This document shows positions 1 through 5,952 of a stretch of 6,181 nt of DNA, one piece after another. The stretch is from Candidatus Latescibacterota bacterium (GTDB lineage: Bacteria > Krumholzibacteriota > Krumholzibacteriia > Krumholzibacteriales > WJIX01), in the NCBI GenBank assembly GCA_030621255.1, contig JAUXHZ010000072.1, positions 1-6,181 on the forward strand. Reading direction: 5' to 3'. Numbering within the stretch: the first letter of the stretch is position 1; every line of letters starts with the position of its first letter. The notes under the pieces are model-generated. The model worked only from the letters and a program-made list of their open reading frames with translations, had not been told where the DNA came from and did no database searches. The position numbers and the translations under genes are program-made.

Positions 1-1
1 T

Positions 2-142
2 CAGGCATTCGCCTGGCTGGATAAAGCATATGAAGAACGTGACCAATGGTTGATGGTCATAAACCTTGATCCGGCTTTTGACTCAATCTGCGAGGATCCA
101 CGGTTCACCACTCTGATCAACAAAATCAAGCCGGAAAAATGA
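2..142 (+). CDS. C-terminal end of a TPR-type protein (partial, 5' end outside window)
   Basis: An open frame enters from the left edge and ends at TGA 140-142, giving 46 residues. The pattern AFAWLDKAYEERDQWL, then a short link, LDPAFD and DPRFTTLI, closely resembles the terminal repeat of bacterial TPR proteins whose N-terminal part is a TolB-like domain, a Ser/Thr kinase, an adenylate cyclase or a DNA-binding domain (usual form: AfeWLekAyeeRd..L...dP.fd.lr.DPRF..L). This tail lies in the TPR superhelix used for protein-protein contacts. Which effector domain it belonged to cannot be seen. The gene is on the same strand as nifS but 235 bp upstream, so cotranscription is not evident. No signal peptide or membrane segment can be judged from this fragment. 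Confidence 0.72.
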   Translation, partial: QAFAWLDKAYEERDQWLMVINLDPAFDSICEDPRFTTLINKIKPEK

Positions 143-174
143 ACGAGTTATTCTTAATGTGAAGTGTGCGAATC

Positions 175-324
175 TTACAGTGCTACCGGGATTGCAATTT
201 CCATGTACAGGCCGATAGAAAAAATTCCAAGGTCTCTTATATCGTCCAAATCCAAGAGTTTATCAACATCCGCGATCTTTCTCCAAATAGCCGCTAAAAC
301 AATTGCAAATATATGAAAATAATC
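175..324 (-). pseudogene. possible remnant of a hydrophobic protein C-terminus (no start codon)
   Basis: On the minus strand a stop-to-stop frame of 49 codons runs from 324 down to TAA at 177-175. It has no ATG, and an in-frame TAA (327-325) closes it upstream. The translation looks protein-like: a hydrophobic start (IFAIVLAAIW), a charged middle (KIADVDKLLDLDDIRD) and a hydrophobic end (GIFSIGLYMEIAIPVAL). This could be the tail of a decayed membrane protein whose upstream part is gone. It faces opposite to both neighbouring genes, and no ribosome binding site is visible. The family is not recognised. It may equally be a chance open frame in intergenic DNA. Confidence 0.25.
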
Positions 325-368
325 TTACATTTTAAGTGAAATTAAATTTTCTTGTTAACCTTGTCGCT

Positions 369-373
369 GAGGG
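369..373 (+). promoter_or_regulatory. ribosome binding site that sets the nifS start
   Basis: GAGGG lies just upstream of ATG 378; the GAGG core is 5 nt from the start codon. An earlier in-frame GTG at 336 has only A/T-rich sequence before it and would add 14 residues not expected in the family. ATG 378 gives the standard beginning in which YLDNNATTP follows within a few residues. Confidence 0.65.
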
Positions 374-377
374 AATA

Positions 378-1553
378 ATGGAAAAAAGACAAATATACCT
401 TGATAACAATGCCACCACACCGCTCCATCCGGAAGTTAAGAAAGAGATGATAGAAAAAATAGATGTTTTCGGAAACCCTTCCAGTATGCATTCTTACGGA
501 AGAAACGCCCGCGAGAACATCGAAACGGCAAGAAATACAATAGCTTCCTTCATAGGCGCCGCTCAGGGTGAAATTATATTTGTCGGAAGCGGATCGGAAG
601 CAAATAACTCGGTCTTATCTCTTCTTACCTGTCAGCTCAAGAAATGCAATGTGCGGGGGTTTGCCAAACCGCGGATTGTTACAACATCTATTGAACATCC
701 CTGCATTCTTGAAACCTGCGAATGTTTGTCGGCCTCCGCGGTCGATGCTGAGTACTTACAGACAGATGAATTCGGGAAAATCAATATCAGCGAACTGGAG
801 GAAAAACTCGCCGACAAACCTCTCCTTGTCTCAATAATGATGGCAAATAATGAGATCGGCACAATCCAGGATATAAAGAAATTCGCTGAAATCACACACG
901 AAAATGGCGCTTTCTTCCACACTGACGCGGTTCAAGCTGTTGGGAAGATACCGGTCGATGTGAACGAACTCGGGGTCGATTTCCTGACGTTATCCGCTCA
1001 TAAAATGTACGGCCCAAAGGGGATCGGAGCTTTGTACGTAAAAACCGGCATCCCTTTTTGTCCGCTGATCCGTGGAGGCCATCAGGAAAGAGGCAGAAGA
1101 GCCGGCACCGAAAACACACTCGGTATTGTCGGATTCGGTAAGGCCGTAGAAATGAGAAAAATTGAGATGGAAGAGGAAGCGGAGCGCCTCTTGAAATTGA
1201 AAAAAACTCTCAAAGAGGGTATTGAAACAAATATTCCTGACATTAAGTTCATAGGCCATCCCACGGAATCTATCCCGGGCACCTTAAACGTTTCCTTCAA
1301 GGGAGTAGAAGGTGAAGCAATCATGCTCCATCTCGATCTGGCCGGAATTGCTGTTTCAACAGGATCAGCTTGCTCTTCAGGTTCACTCGGCGCCTCTCAC
1401 GTTATCCTCGCTACCGGCATCTCGGAAGAGTTTGCCAACGGGTCGATCAGAATCAGTATGGGCAGAGAAACAACACCCGAGGATATCGAATACACCATTG
1501 ACTCTTTCACGCGCATCATTCCCAAATTGAGAAAAATTTCCTCACGCTACTAA
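378..1553 (+). CDS. nifS: cysteine desulfurase, NifS/IscS class I
   Basis: This cytoplasmic PLP enzyme converts L-cysteine to L-alanine and leaves a persulfide on its own cysteine as the sulfur source for Fe-S assembly. From ATG 378 it has 391 residues, close to the usual 390-405. Visible landmarks are YLDNNATTP (7-15), PLP-stacking His107 in IEHPC, MANNEIGT (155-162), HTDAVQ with Asp183 and Gln186, the Schiff-base lysine Lys209 in SAHKMYGPKG, the RGRRAGTEN loop (238-246), and catalytic Cys332 in STGSACSSGSLGASH. The long mobile Cys loop with SSGS places it in class I (NifS/IscS) rather than SufS/CsdB. It lies 14 bp before nifU, whose product should receive its sulfur. No iscR- or nitrogenase-type gene is seen nearby, so a general Fe-S role, and possibly tRNA thiolation, is more likely than nitrogen fixation. 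IscS is the alternative name; the NifU-type partner favours nifS. Confidence 0.95.
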   Translation: MEKRQIYLDNNATTPLHPEVKKEMIEKIDVFGNPSSMHSYGRNARENIETARNTIASFIGAAQGEIIFVGSGSEANNSVLSLLTCQLKKCNVRGFAKPRIVTTSIEHPCILETCECLSASAVDAEYLQTDEFGKINISELEEKLADKPLLVSIMMANNEIGTIQDIKKFAEITHENGAFFHTDAVQAVGKIPVDVNELGVDFLTLSAHKMYGPKGIGALYVKTGIPFCPLIRGGHQERGRRAGTENTLGIVGFGKAVEMRKIEMEEEAERLLKLKKTLKEGIETNIPDIKFIGHPTESIPGTLNVSFKGVEGEAIMLHLDLAGIAVSTGSACSSGSLGASHVILATGISEEFANGSIRISMGRETTPEDIEYTIDSFTRIIPKLRKISSRY

Positions 1554-1556
1554 AAC

Positions 1557-1560
1557 GGAG
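1557..1560 (+). promoter_or_regulatory. ribosome binding site of nifU
   Basis: GGAG begins 3 nt after the nifS stop codon and is 7 nt before ATG 1568. It lies inside the 14-bp nifS-nifU gap, which supports translation of both genes from one transcript. Confidence 0.7.
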
Positions 1561-1567
1561 AATCAAA

Positions 1568-2170
1568 ATGGAAGATTTGAACTGGATTTATACCGAAAAT
1601 GTAAAAGATCATTTCATAAATCCCAGGAATGTGCTGGACGACCTCGATTCCTATGATCACGACGGGTACGGAAAAACAGGGAATGTTAAATGCGGCGACG
1701 AAATGCTGTTCGTGATCAAGGTTGACAGTGAAAAACAGATCATCACAGACTGTAAATGGAAAACTTACGGCTGTGCCAGCGCGATTGCTACCACTTCCAA
1801 ATTGTCGGAGCTTGCCATCGGTATGTCTCTGGAAAAAGCGTACAAGATTTCCCCGAAAGAAATTGTAAAAGAGCTGGGAGGGCTGCCCGAAAACAAAATC
1901 CACTGCTCAGTTATGGGAGACAAGGCGCTGAAAGCGGCGATAGAGGATTATTATCGGCGAAATAAGATGGAAGACAAAATAAAAAAAGAGGAAACCAGAA
2001 TAATCTGCGAATGCATGAATGTCTCCGAGCACGAAATAGAAGATGCTGTCCTGGAAGGAGCCCGTAATTACATAAGAGTGCAGGAAATGACAAAGGCCGG
2101 AACGGTATGCGGCGAATGTAAAGATGAAGTGATTAAAGTAATGAATAAATACCTGCGCCTTCATTTTTAA
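1568..2170 (+). CDS. nifU: NifU-type Fe-S scaffold: IscU domain plus BFD-like [2Fe-2S] domain
   Basis: Scaffold on which Fe-S clusters are built from NifS sulfur and passed to apoproteins. It has 200 residues. The IscU-like domain (about 1-132) carries the three cluster cysteines Cys42 (in KCGDEM, with Asp44), Cys69 (in YGCASAIATTS) and Cys113 (in KIHCSVMGDKA, preceded by His112). After a charged linker (133-142), a BFD-like domain (about 144-196) has the CxC...CxxC set: Cys147, Cys149, Cys181 and Cys184, which in NifU binds a permanent [2Fe-2S] cluster. The C-terminal Nfu domain of full-length NifU (about 300 residues) is absent; the protein stops shortly after the BFD domain with a TAA and no sign of frameshift. 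The LPPVK chaperone-binding motif of IscU is replaced by LPENK, as in NIF-type proteins, so HscA dependence is not expected. The function is clear; the reduced architecture is the uncertain part. Confidence 0.93.
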   Translation: MEDLNWIYTENVKDHFINPRNVLDDLDSYDHDGYGKTGNVKCGDEMLFVIKVDSEKQIITDCKWKTYGCASAIATTSKLSELAIGMSLEKAYKISPKEIVKELGGLPENKIHCSVMGDKALKAAIEDYYRRNKMEDKIKKEETRIICECMNVSEHEIEDAVLEGARNYIRVQEMTKAGTVCGECKDEVIKVMNKYLRLHF

Positions 2171-2250
2171 CTGTCCCTGATAGCGTAGCCTGATAGTGGA
2201 AAGTTTATTTTGACAGACCGGAGAGCGCAACGATTTCAGATTAAACCGGT
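2171..2250. other. 80-bp gap between convergent genes, no clear terminator
   Basis: nifU (+) and the kinase-transferase gene (-) converge here. The gap holds a short direct repeat, CCTGATAG at 2176-2183 and 2189-2196. A 12-bp perfect palindrome (TAAACCGGTTTA, 2242-2253) includes the TAA stop of the minus-strand gene. The palindrome has no loop, and there is no G+C-rich stem followed by a T run on either strand, so a standard intrinsic terminator cannot be called. Termination may be Rho-dependent or lie inside the opposing genes. Confidence 0.4.
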
Positions 2251-4692
2251 TTATTCATCTCCTGAGATATCACCCTGCCTCATCGCCACAATGGAGGCGA
2301 GGCATATTGAGGCAAGTTTGGAACGTGCGGAATCCCCCCTTGAAGTTAAAACGATCGGAATCCCACCGCCGACGATAACACCCGCGAGATAAGCGCCGGA
2401 TGAGACGGTGAGCGATTTGTAAACAACATTCCCCGCTTCTATATCGGGCATTATAAGAATATCCGCATTACCTTTAATTTTGCCGCTGTAGTGCTTCTCA
2501 CGCGCGCTGTGCGGATCCATAGCAATGTCCAGGGAAAGGGGGCCTTCGACTATGCAGTCTGTTCTGTCGGAATATTCCTTCGCCAGCTCTCCTGCAAGCA
2601 TCGATGATTCAACACTGGGATTCATCGTCTCCACGGCCGAGATAATAGCAACACGGGGATTAATCACATTTAGCAGTTTCGCTATCGAAACAGCATTCTC
2701 AAGTATCTTTTTTTTGATCTTCCGGTTCGGGTTAGGGATAAGAGCCGCGTCGGAAACAAAGAGAAGTTTCGGATATGTCGGAATCTGGAAAACCCCGACA
2801 TGACTGTATATATTCCCCTTTTTCATTTTGCCGCTACTTTTGAAATAGTGGAGAGTCCCTTTCATAATATCGGCTGTTTTAACCCCGCCTTTCATAAGAA
2901 GATCAGCTTCACCGGAGTCGAGCAGTGAAACGGCCTTTTCCACGGGATTAGCTGAATCAATGATCGTATAATTATCACCATCCACTTTAATATCATACTC
3001 CCAGGCAATCCTGTTGATCTCGTAATAATCGCCGATCAGAAGAAATCTCGCTATCGGATAACGTCCCTCTTCATTCGCCTGTTTTGCCGCAACTACAGCA
3101 TCTTCGTTTTCGGCCCCTACTACCGCGATCATTGGAGCCCTCTTCCTGGCAACAAGAGACCTCGCCATATAAACAACTTCATCCAGGCTCGTTACAGGCT
3201 CGTCTTCTTTCTTTCGAAGTTGTGGATCCGAGAATATTTCCGTAGTAAGAATTCTATTCTCCTCTTTCCTCTTTTCTTTAAGTAAGTTTCGTTCCCTGAC
3301 ATAATCCTTTACCGTAGAAGGCATGTATCTGGCCCTCATATGCCCCGCTACAAGCGATTCGTGTTCAATCGATCCGGGGATTACACCAACCGGGAAATAG
3401 GGGAAAAGCCTCTCTTTAATTTTTACCGTGAATTCATTACTTTTAGAAAGTCCTCCCGTTAGTATTACGAGTGCAATCTTCTTCTCGACAGCGGCAAGTT
3501 TCATTATCGCGCCCGCGACATTTCCACTCATAAAATCAATTACAAGTTCTATCTTTTCCCGCTGTTTACTGATAGCCCCCGATTCCTTGAAATGCAAAAG
3601 AGCTCTGAAGTCATTTGTGCCGGTTAAATCAAGCATTCCTCCAGCTCCAAAGAGATATTTTCTGAGTTCCGGAAGACTCATTTTCCCTTCATCAATTGAA
3701 TGAAGCATTACATCCAGGGGAATATTGCCGCACCGGTTAGCGCTCGGCACTCCCGAGAAGGCGTTAACCAAATCGACTATTTTCCCTGCTTCATGCCTTA
3801 CTACAGAGATCCCGCCGCCTACATGGGCGCCAATCGTGGAAATGTCATTCTCTGAAATACCGAGAATTGAACAGGTCAGTCTGTGTACAGCCCTGTGGTT
3901 TAGATAATGAGCTCCCCTACCGTCCCGAAGGAGCTTCTGAATTCCTGTAAGTCTTGATACAATTCCCATTTCGTCCGAAGCTACCGGATCGGTCATTGTT
4001 ACGAGCACATCTTCCGCAGCGGCGAAATTTTTCAGGAGTTCCATCCCTATTTGAATTCCCATATTGGAAGCGTGATCTATAACCGGATTCCGTATGTCAT
4101 TTATCATCTCAGAGCAAACATGATACGTTCCCGTTGAAACACCCTTTACAAAGCCTCCGCGGCAGGCTATCCCCTGAAGGCCACCCTTTCCAACACCGGA
4201 CTTTTCCAACCATTTTCCAACCATTTCAGTACGGGCCTCAACGCTGTCGTCATACTCCGGCGGCAAATGAACTTCTTCCTCCAACACCAACCGTACTCCA
4301 TCGTAAAGAGCGACTTTCGTCGAAGTAGATCCGGGATTAATGCATAATATTTGTTCCTTCCCGGCTTCTTCCGGCAAAGGCTCCTTCCCAAACAGCCGTG
4401 AAATAATAATCTCCGTACCGCGCTCGGAATCCATTATAGAATAAACAAACTGGGAGAAAAGATTGCCCCACGCCTCTTCCCAGTTACGTTCAAGAAGAAC
4501 GGGCCTGGAAATCCGTACAATATTTTCGAAAAAGCCAAAGTATTCATCCTCGGTTTTAAACCGATTGTAATGAATATCATCAACTCCCCTGATAAGCTCC
4601 CTCTCAATATCCTTCGCCAATCCGCTTTCTCTTACAGCGCCCAGCAGCGCGTTTAGTTTTGCTTCTACTATTTTGAAATTGTCATCATACAA
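2251..4692 (-). CDS. butyrate kinase-phosphate butyryltransferase fusion with unknown N-terminal region
   Basis: This predicted bifunctional enzyme interconverts butyryl-CoA and butyryl phosphate, then butyryl phosphate plus ADP and butyrate plus ATP. It has 813 residues. Residues 1-112 match no domain I recognise; they look soluble and helical, rich in charged and aromatic residues. The kinase domain (about 115-470, the usual full length) shows the ASKHA phosphate loop INPGSTSTK (118-126), TDPVASDEMG (234-243), AHVGGGISV (289-297), GAGGMLDLTGTND (349-361) and the adenosine-site motif ILTGGLSKS (410-418). A charged linker (about 460-500) follows. The transferase domain (about 501-806) has MKGGVKTADIMKGTL (600-614), SHVGVFQIPTYPKLL (630-644), EGPLSLDIAMD (716-726), GNADILIMPDIEAGN (741-755) and LTSRGDSARSKLASI (782-796). 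Each domain appears intact, so both activities are likely. The order, kinase first, is the reverse of clostridial ptb-buk operons. The start is TTG 4692, since TGA lies in frame three codons upstream. Branched or other short acyl substrates are possible. Confidence 0.92.
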   Translation of the reverse strand: MYDDNFKIVEAKLNALLGAVRESGLAKDIERELIRGVDDIHYNRFKTEDEYFGFFENIVRISRPVLLERNWEEAWGNLFSQFVYSIMDSERGTEIIISRLFGKEPLPEEAGKEQILCINPGSTSTKVALYDGVRLVLEEEVHLPPEYDDSVEARTEMVGKWLEKSGVGKGGLQGIACRGGFVKGVSTGTYHVCSEMINDIRNPVIDHASNMGIQIGMELLKNFAAAEDVLVTMTDPVASDEMGIVSRLTGIQKLLRDGRGAHYLNHRAVHRLTCSILGISENDISTIGAHVGGGISVVRHEAGKIVDLVNAFSGVPSANRCGNIPLDVMLHSIDEGKMSLPELRKYLFGAGGMLDLTGTNDFRALLHFKESGAISKQREKIELVIDFMSGNVAGAIMKLAAVEKKIALVILTGGLSKSNEFTVKIKERLFPYFPVGVIPGSIEHESLVAGHMRARYMPSTVKDYVRERNLLKEKRKEENRILTTEIFSDPQLRKKEDEPVTSLDEVVYMARSLVARKRAPMIAVVGAENEDAVVAAKQANEEGRYPIARFLLIGDYYEINRIAWEYDIKVDGDNYTIIDSANPVEKAVSLLDSGEADLLMKGGVKTADIMKGTLHYFKSSGKMKKGNIYSHVGVFQIPTYPKLLFVSDAALIPNPNRKIKKKILENAVSIAKLLNVINPRVAIISAVETMNPSVESSMLAGELAKEYSDRTDCIVEGPLSLDIAMDPHSAREKHYSGKIKGNADILIMPDIEAGNVVYKSLTVSSGAYLAGVIVGGGIPIVLTSRGDSARSKLASICLASIVAMRQGDISGDE

Positions 4693-4702
4693 TTGCCATC
4701 AT

Positions 4703-4707
4703 CTCCC
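4703..4707 (-). promoter_or_regulatory. ribosome binding site before the TTG start of the kinase-transferase fusion
   Basis: GGGAG on the minus strand is 10 nt from TTG 4692 and lies in the 18-bp gap after the deacetylase stop, which points to translational coupling. Two ATG codons (4702-4700 and 4699-4697) sit between this site and TTG in another frame. They open only a five-codon peptide ending at TGA 4687-4685, just past the TTG. Confidence 0.5.
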
Positions 4708-4710
4708 TGC

Positions 4711-5853
4711 TTAAATTAACAATTGAATTTTTTCTTTATAATAAGAAATCAGCTTTTCGGCACTTTGGACCAGTTCTTTCTTCGCAGGCCCCGAAATATA
4801 GGACCGCATATCCCTTAGATCCACTCCCTCTATCGAACTGTCACCCATCAGGACTCCGCCAATTGCCCCGCCGTAGCCGCCGCCCGTCTCAAGTCCAGCG
4901 AGCTCCGCCCATAACAGCGTCCAGCCATTTACAACACTTTTCATGTTATATCCGCCGCCGCCAAGGGCGACTATCTTCGGAAAGTTTTTATGCATGAGTT
5001 CAATCGCTTCAATATAGCCGTTATTGGTCATTTTCAGATGAGTCAGCGGATCTGTCGCCGAAGTGTCTGTTCCGAACTGCCCCACAATCACATCGGGGTC
5101 AAACCTCCTGACAGCATCTATCACTATATTATTGAAAAGAAGAGTAAATACCTCGTCATCAGTATCAGGCTCCATGGGAATATTAATATTGAATCCTCTT
5201 CCCTTACCCTTGCCGATTTCATTCTCAAAACCTCCCCAGGGGAAAAGAGTCCTTCCCGACTCATGGATTGAAATAGTGAGAACCTCCGGGTCATCGTAAA
5301 AAGCATCCTGTACTCCATCGCCGTGATGGGCGTCGATGTCCACATACGCGACTCTCCTGCCGAGCTCCCTTAATTTCTTTATCGCTATCACAGCGTCATT
5401 GACATAGCAGAATCCGCCGGCGCGGTCTGAATGTGCGTGATGAAACCCGCCGCAGGGGTTAAACGCGCTTTCAAAACCATCGGTCACCATTTCAACCGCT
5501 TTTAGAGTAGCGGCAACAGAGAGAAGACAAAACTGGTACAGCCCCCTGAAAATCGGATTTTCCATAGTCCCTATTCCGTGATAAAGCATATCTATATCAA
5601 CGTCACTGCCGCTGCCCGCTCTCTTTAACAGATCGATATAATCGGCTGTATGGAAAATTCCCAGATTCTCTTCATCCCCTTCATCAACCTTGATAACGGC
5701 TACCGAAGGACCGGAGAAAAGCCCTTTTCTTTCACACATTTCATAAACCTTTTCAACCCTCAGGGGTTTAAAGGGATGCTCCGGGCTGAATTTAAATTCA
5801 GAAAGCCTGCTCGCGTAAACAAAGGCGGCTTTGCCTTTTCTGATATCTTTCAT
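4711..5853 (-). CDS. acuC: AcuC-type zinc-dependent deacetylase (histone deacetylase superfamily)
   Basis: Cytoplasmic Zn-dependent hydrolase that removes acetyl (possibly other acyl) groups from protein lysines; Bacillus AcuC reactivates acetylated acetyl-CoA synthetase. From ATG 5853 it has 380 residues, near the AcuC norm. Visible are HPFKPLR (26-32), FHTADYI (67-73), the catalytic His pair 138-139 in GGFHHAHSDRAGGFCYVND, zinc ligands Asp174 and His176 in DIDAHHGDG, the third zinc ligand Asp263 in QFGTD, and the transition-state tyrosine Tyr302 in GGGGYN. The active site is therefore complete. The tail after residue 320 is glycine-rich (ETGGGYGGAIGG) and ends in a charged helix, unlike the more usual proline/tryptophan-containing end. 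The ATG is preferred over TTG 5862 because the ribosome site touches that TTG with no spacing. It lies 18 bp upstream of the acyl kinase-transferase gene and downstream of a GNAT gene. A broader acylpolyamine or deacylase role cannot be excluded. Confidence 0.92.
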   Translation of the reverse strand: MKDIRKGKAAFVYASRLSEFKFSPEHPFKPLRVEKVYEMCERKGLFSGPSVAVIKVDEGDEENLGIFHTADYIDLLKRAGSGSDVDIDMLYHGIGTMENPIFRGLYQFCLLSVAATLKAVEMVTDGFESAFNPCGGFHHAHSDRAGGFCYVNDAVIAIKKLRELGRRVAYVDIDAHHGDGVQDAFYDDPEVLTISIHESGRTLFPWGGFENEIGKGKGRGFNINIPMEPDTDDEVFTLLFNNIVIDAVRRFDPDVIVGQFGTDTSATDPLTHLKMTNNGYIEAIELMHKNFPKIVALGGGGYNMKSVVNGWTLLWAELAGLETGGGYGGAIGGVLMGDSSIEGVDLRDMRSYISGPAKKELVQSAEKLISYYKEKIQLLI

Positions 5854-5862
5854 TTTTTTCAA

Positions 5863-5867
5863 CCTCT
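5863..5867 (-). promoter_or_regulatory. ribosome binding site that sets the acuC start
   Basis: AGAGG on the minus strand is 9 nt before ATG 5853. The in-frame TTG at 5862 directly abuts it and would have no spacer, so the ATG three codons later is the better start. Confidence 0.6.
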
Positions 5868-5952
5868 GTATCCGGAATCAACAAATGCCCGGCAAATAAG
5901 CACACTTCAATCCAGCGCACACGGGGTCAGCGCCCGGATAAAATGCGTTATG
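5868..5952. other. GNAT-acuC intergenic stretch
   Basis: Within the 99 bp between the GNAT stop and the acuC start there are two imperfect 15-bp direct copies beginning GCCCGG (5887-5901 and 5932-5946, 11 of 15 identical by eye) and two CAGCGC words 15 bp apart (5913-5918 and 5928-5933). No convincing -35/-10 pair or terminator hairpin is visible on the minus strand. The stretch is long enough for a promoter or an operator, but nothing shows one directly. Confidence 0.3.

Noticed and set aside
303..331. Possible sigma-70 promoter for nifS (TTGCAA at 303-308, TACATT at 326-331, 17-bp spacer)
   Set aside because: Each box matches only four of six consensus bases in an A/T-rich stretch where such matches are common, and nothing independent supports it.
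336..377. GTG start at 336 giving a 14-residue longer NifS
   Set aside because: No ribosome binding site precedes it, and the added residues (KLNFLVNLV) do not fit the family N-terminus. ATG 378 has GAGGG upstream.
2186..2196. TAGCCTGATAG in the convergent gap also occurs at 6018-6028 inside the GNAT gene
   Set aside because: Eleven shared bases with one copy inside a conserved coding region and no other copies noticed; best explained as coincidence.
2242..2253. 12-bp palindrome TAAACCGGTTTA as a bidirectional terminator
   Set aside because: It has no loop and no following T run, and its stem is mostly A/T, so it would not form a usual terminator hairpin.
4990..5299. Plus-strand open frames of 78-93 codons opposite acuC, and similar ones opposite the kinase-transferase gene
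   Set aside because: They lie entirely within strongly conserved coding sequence on the other strand, and their translations have no family features. They are shadows of the real genes.
5875..5925. TTGAAG-containing promoter for acuC on the minus strand
   Set aside because: The hexamer 17 nt downstream (CATTTG) is a poor -10 match, so the call would rest on four bases of a -35 box.
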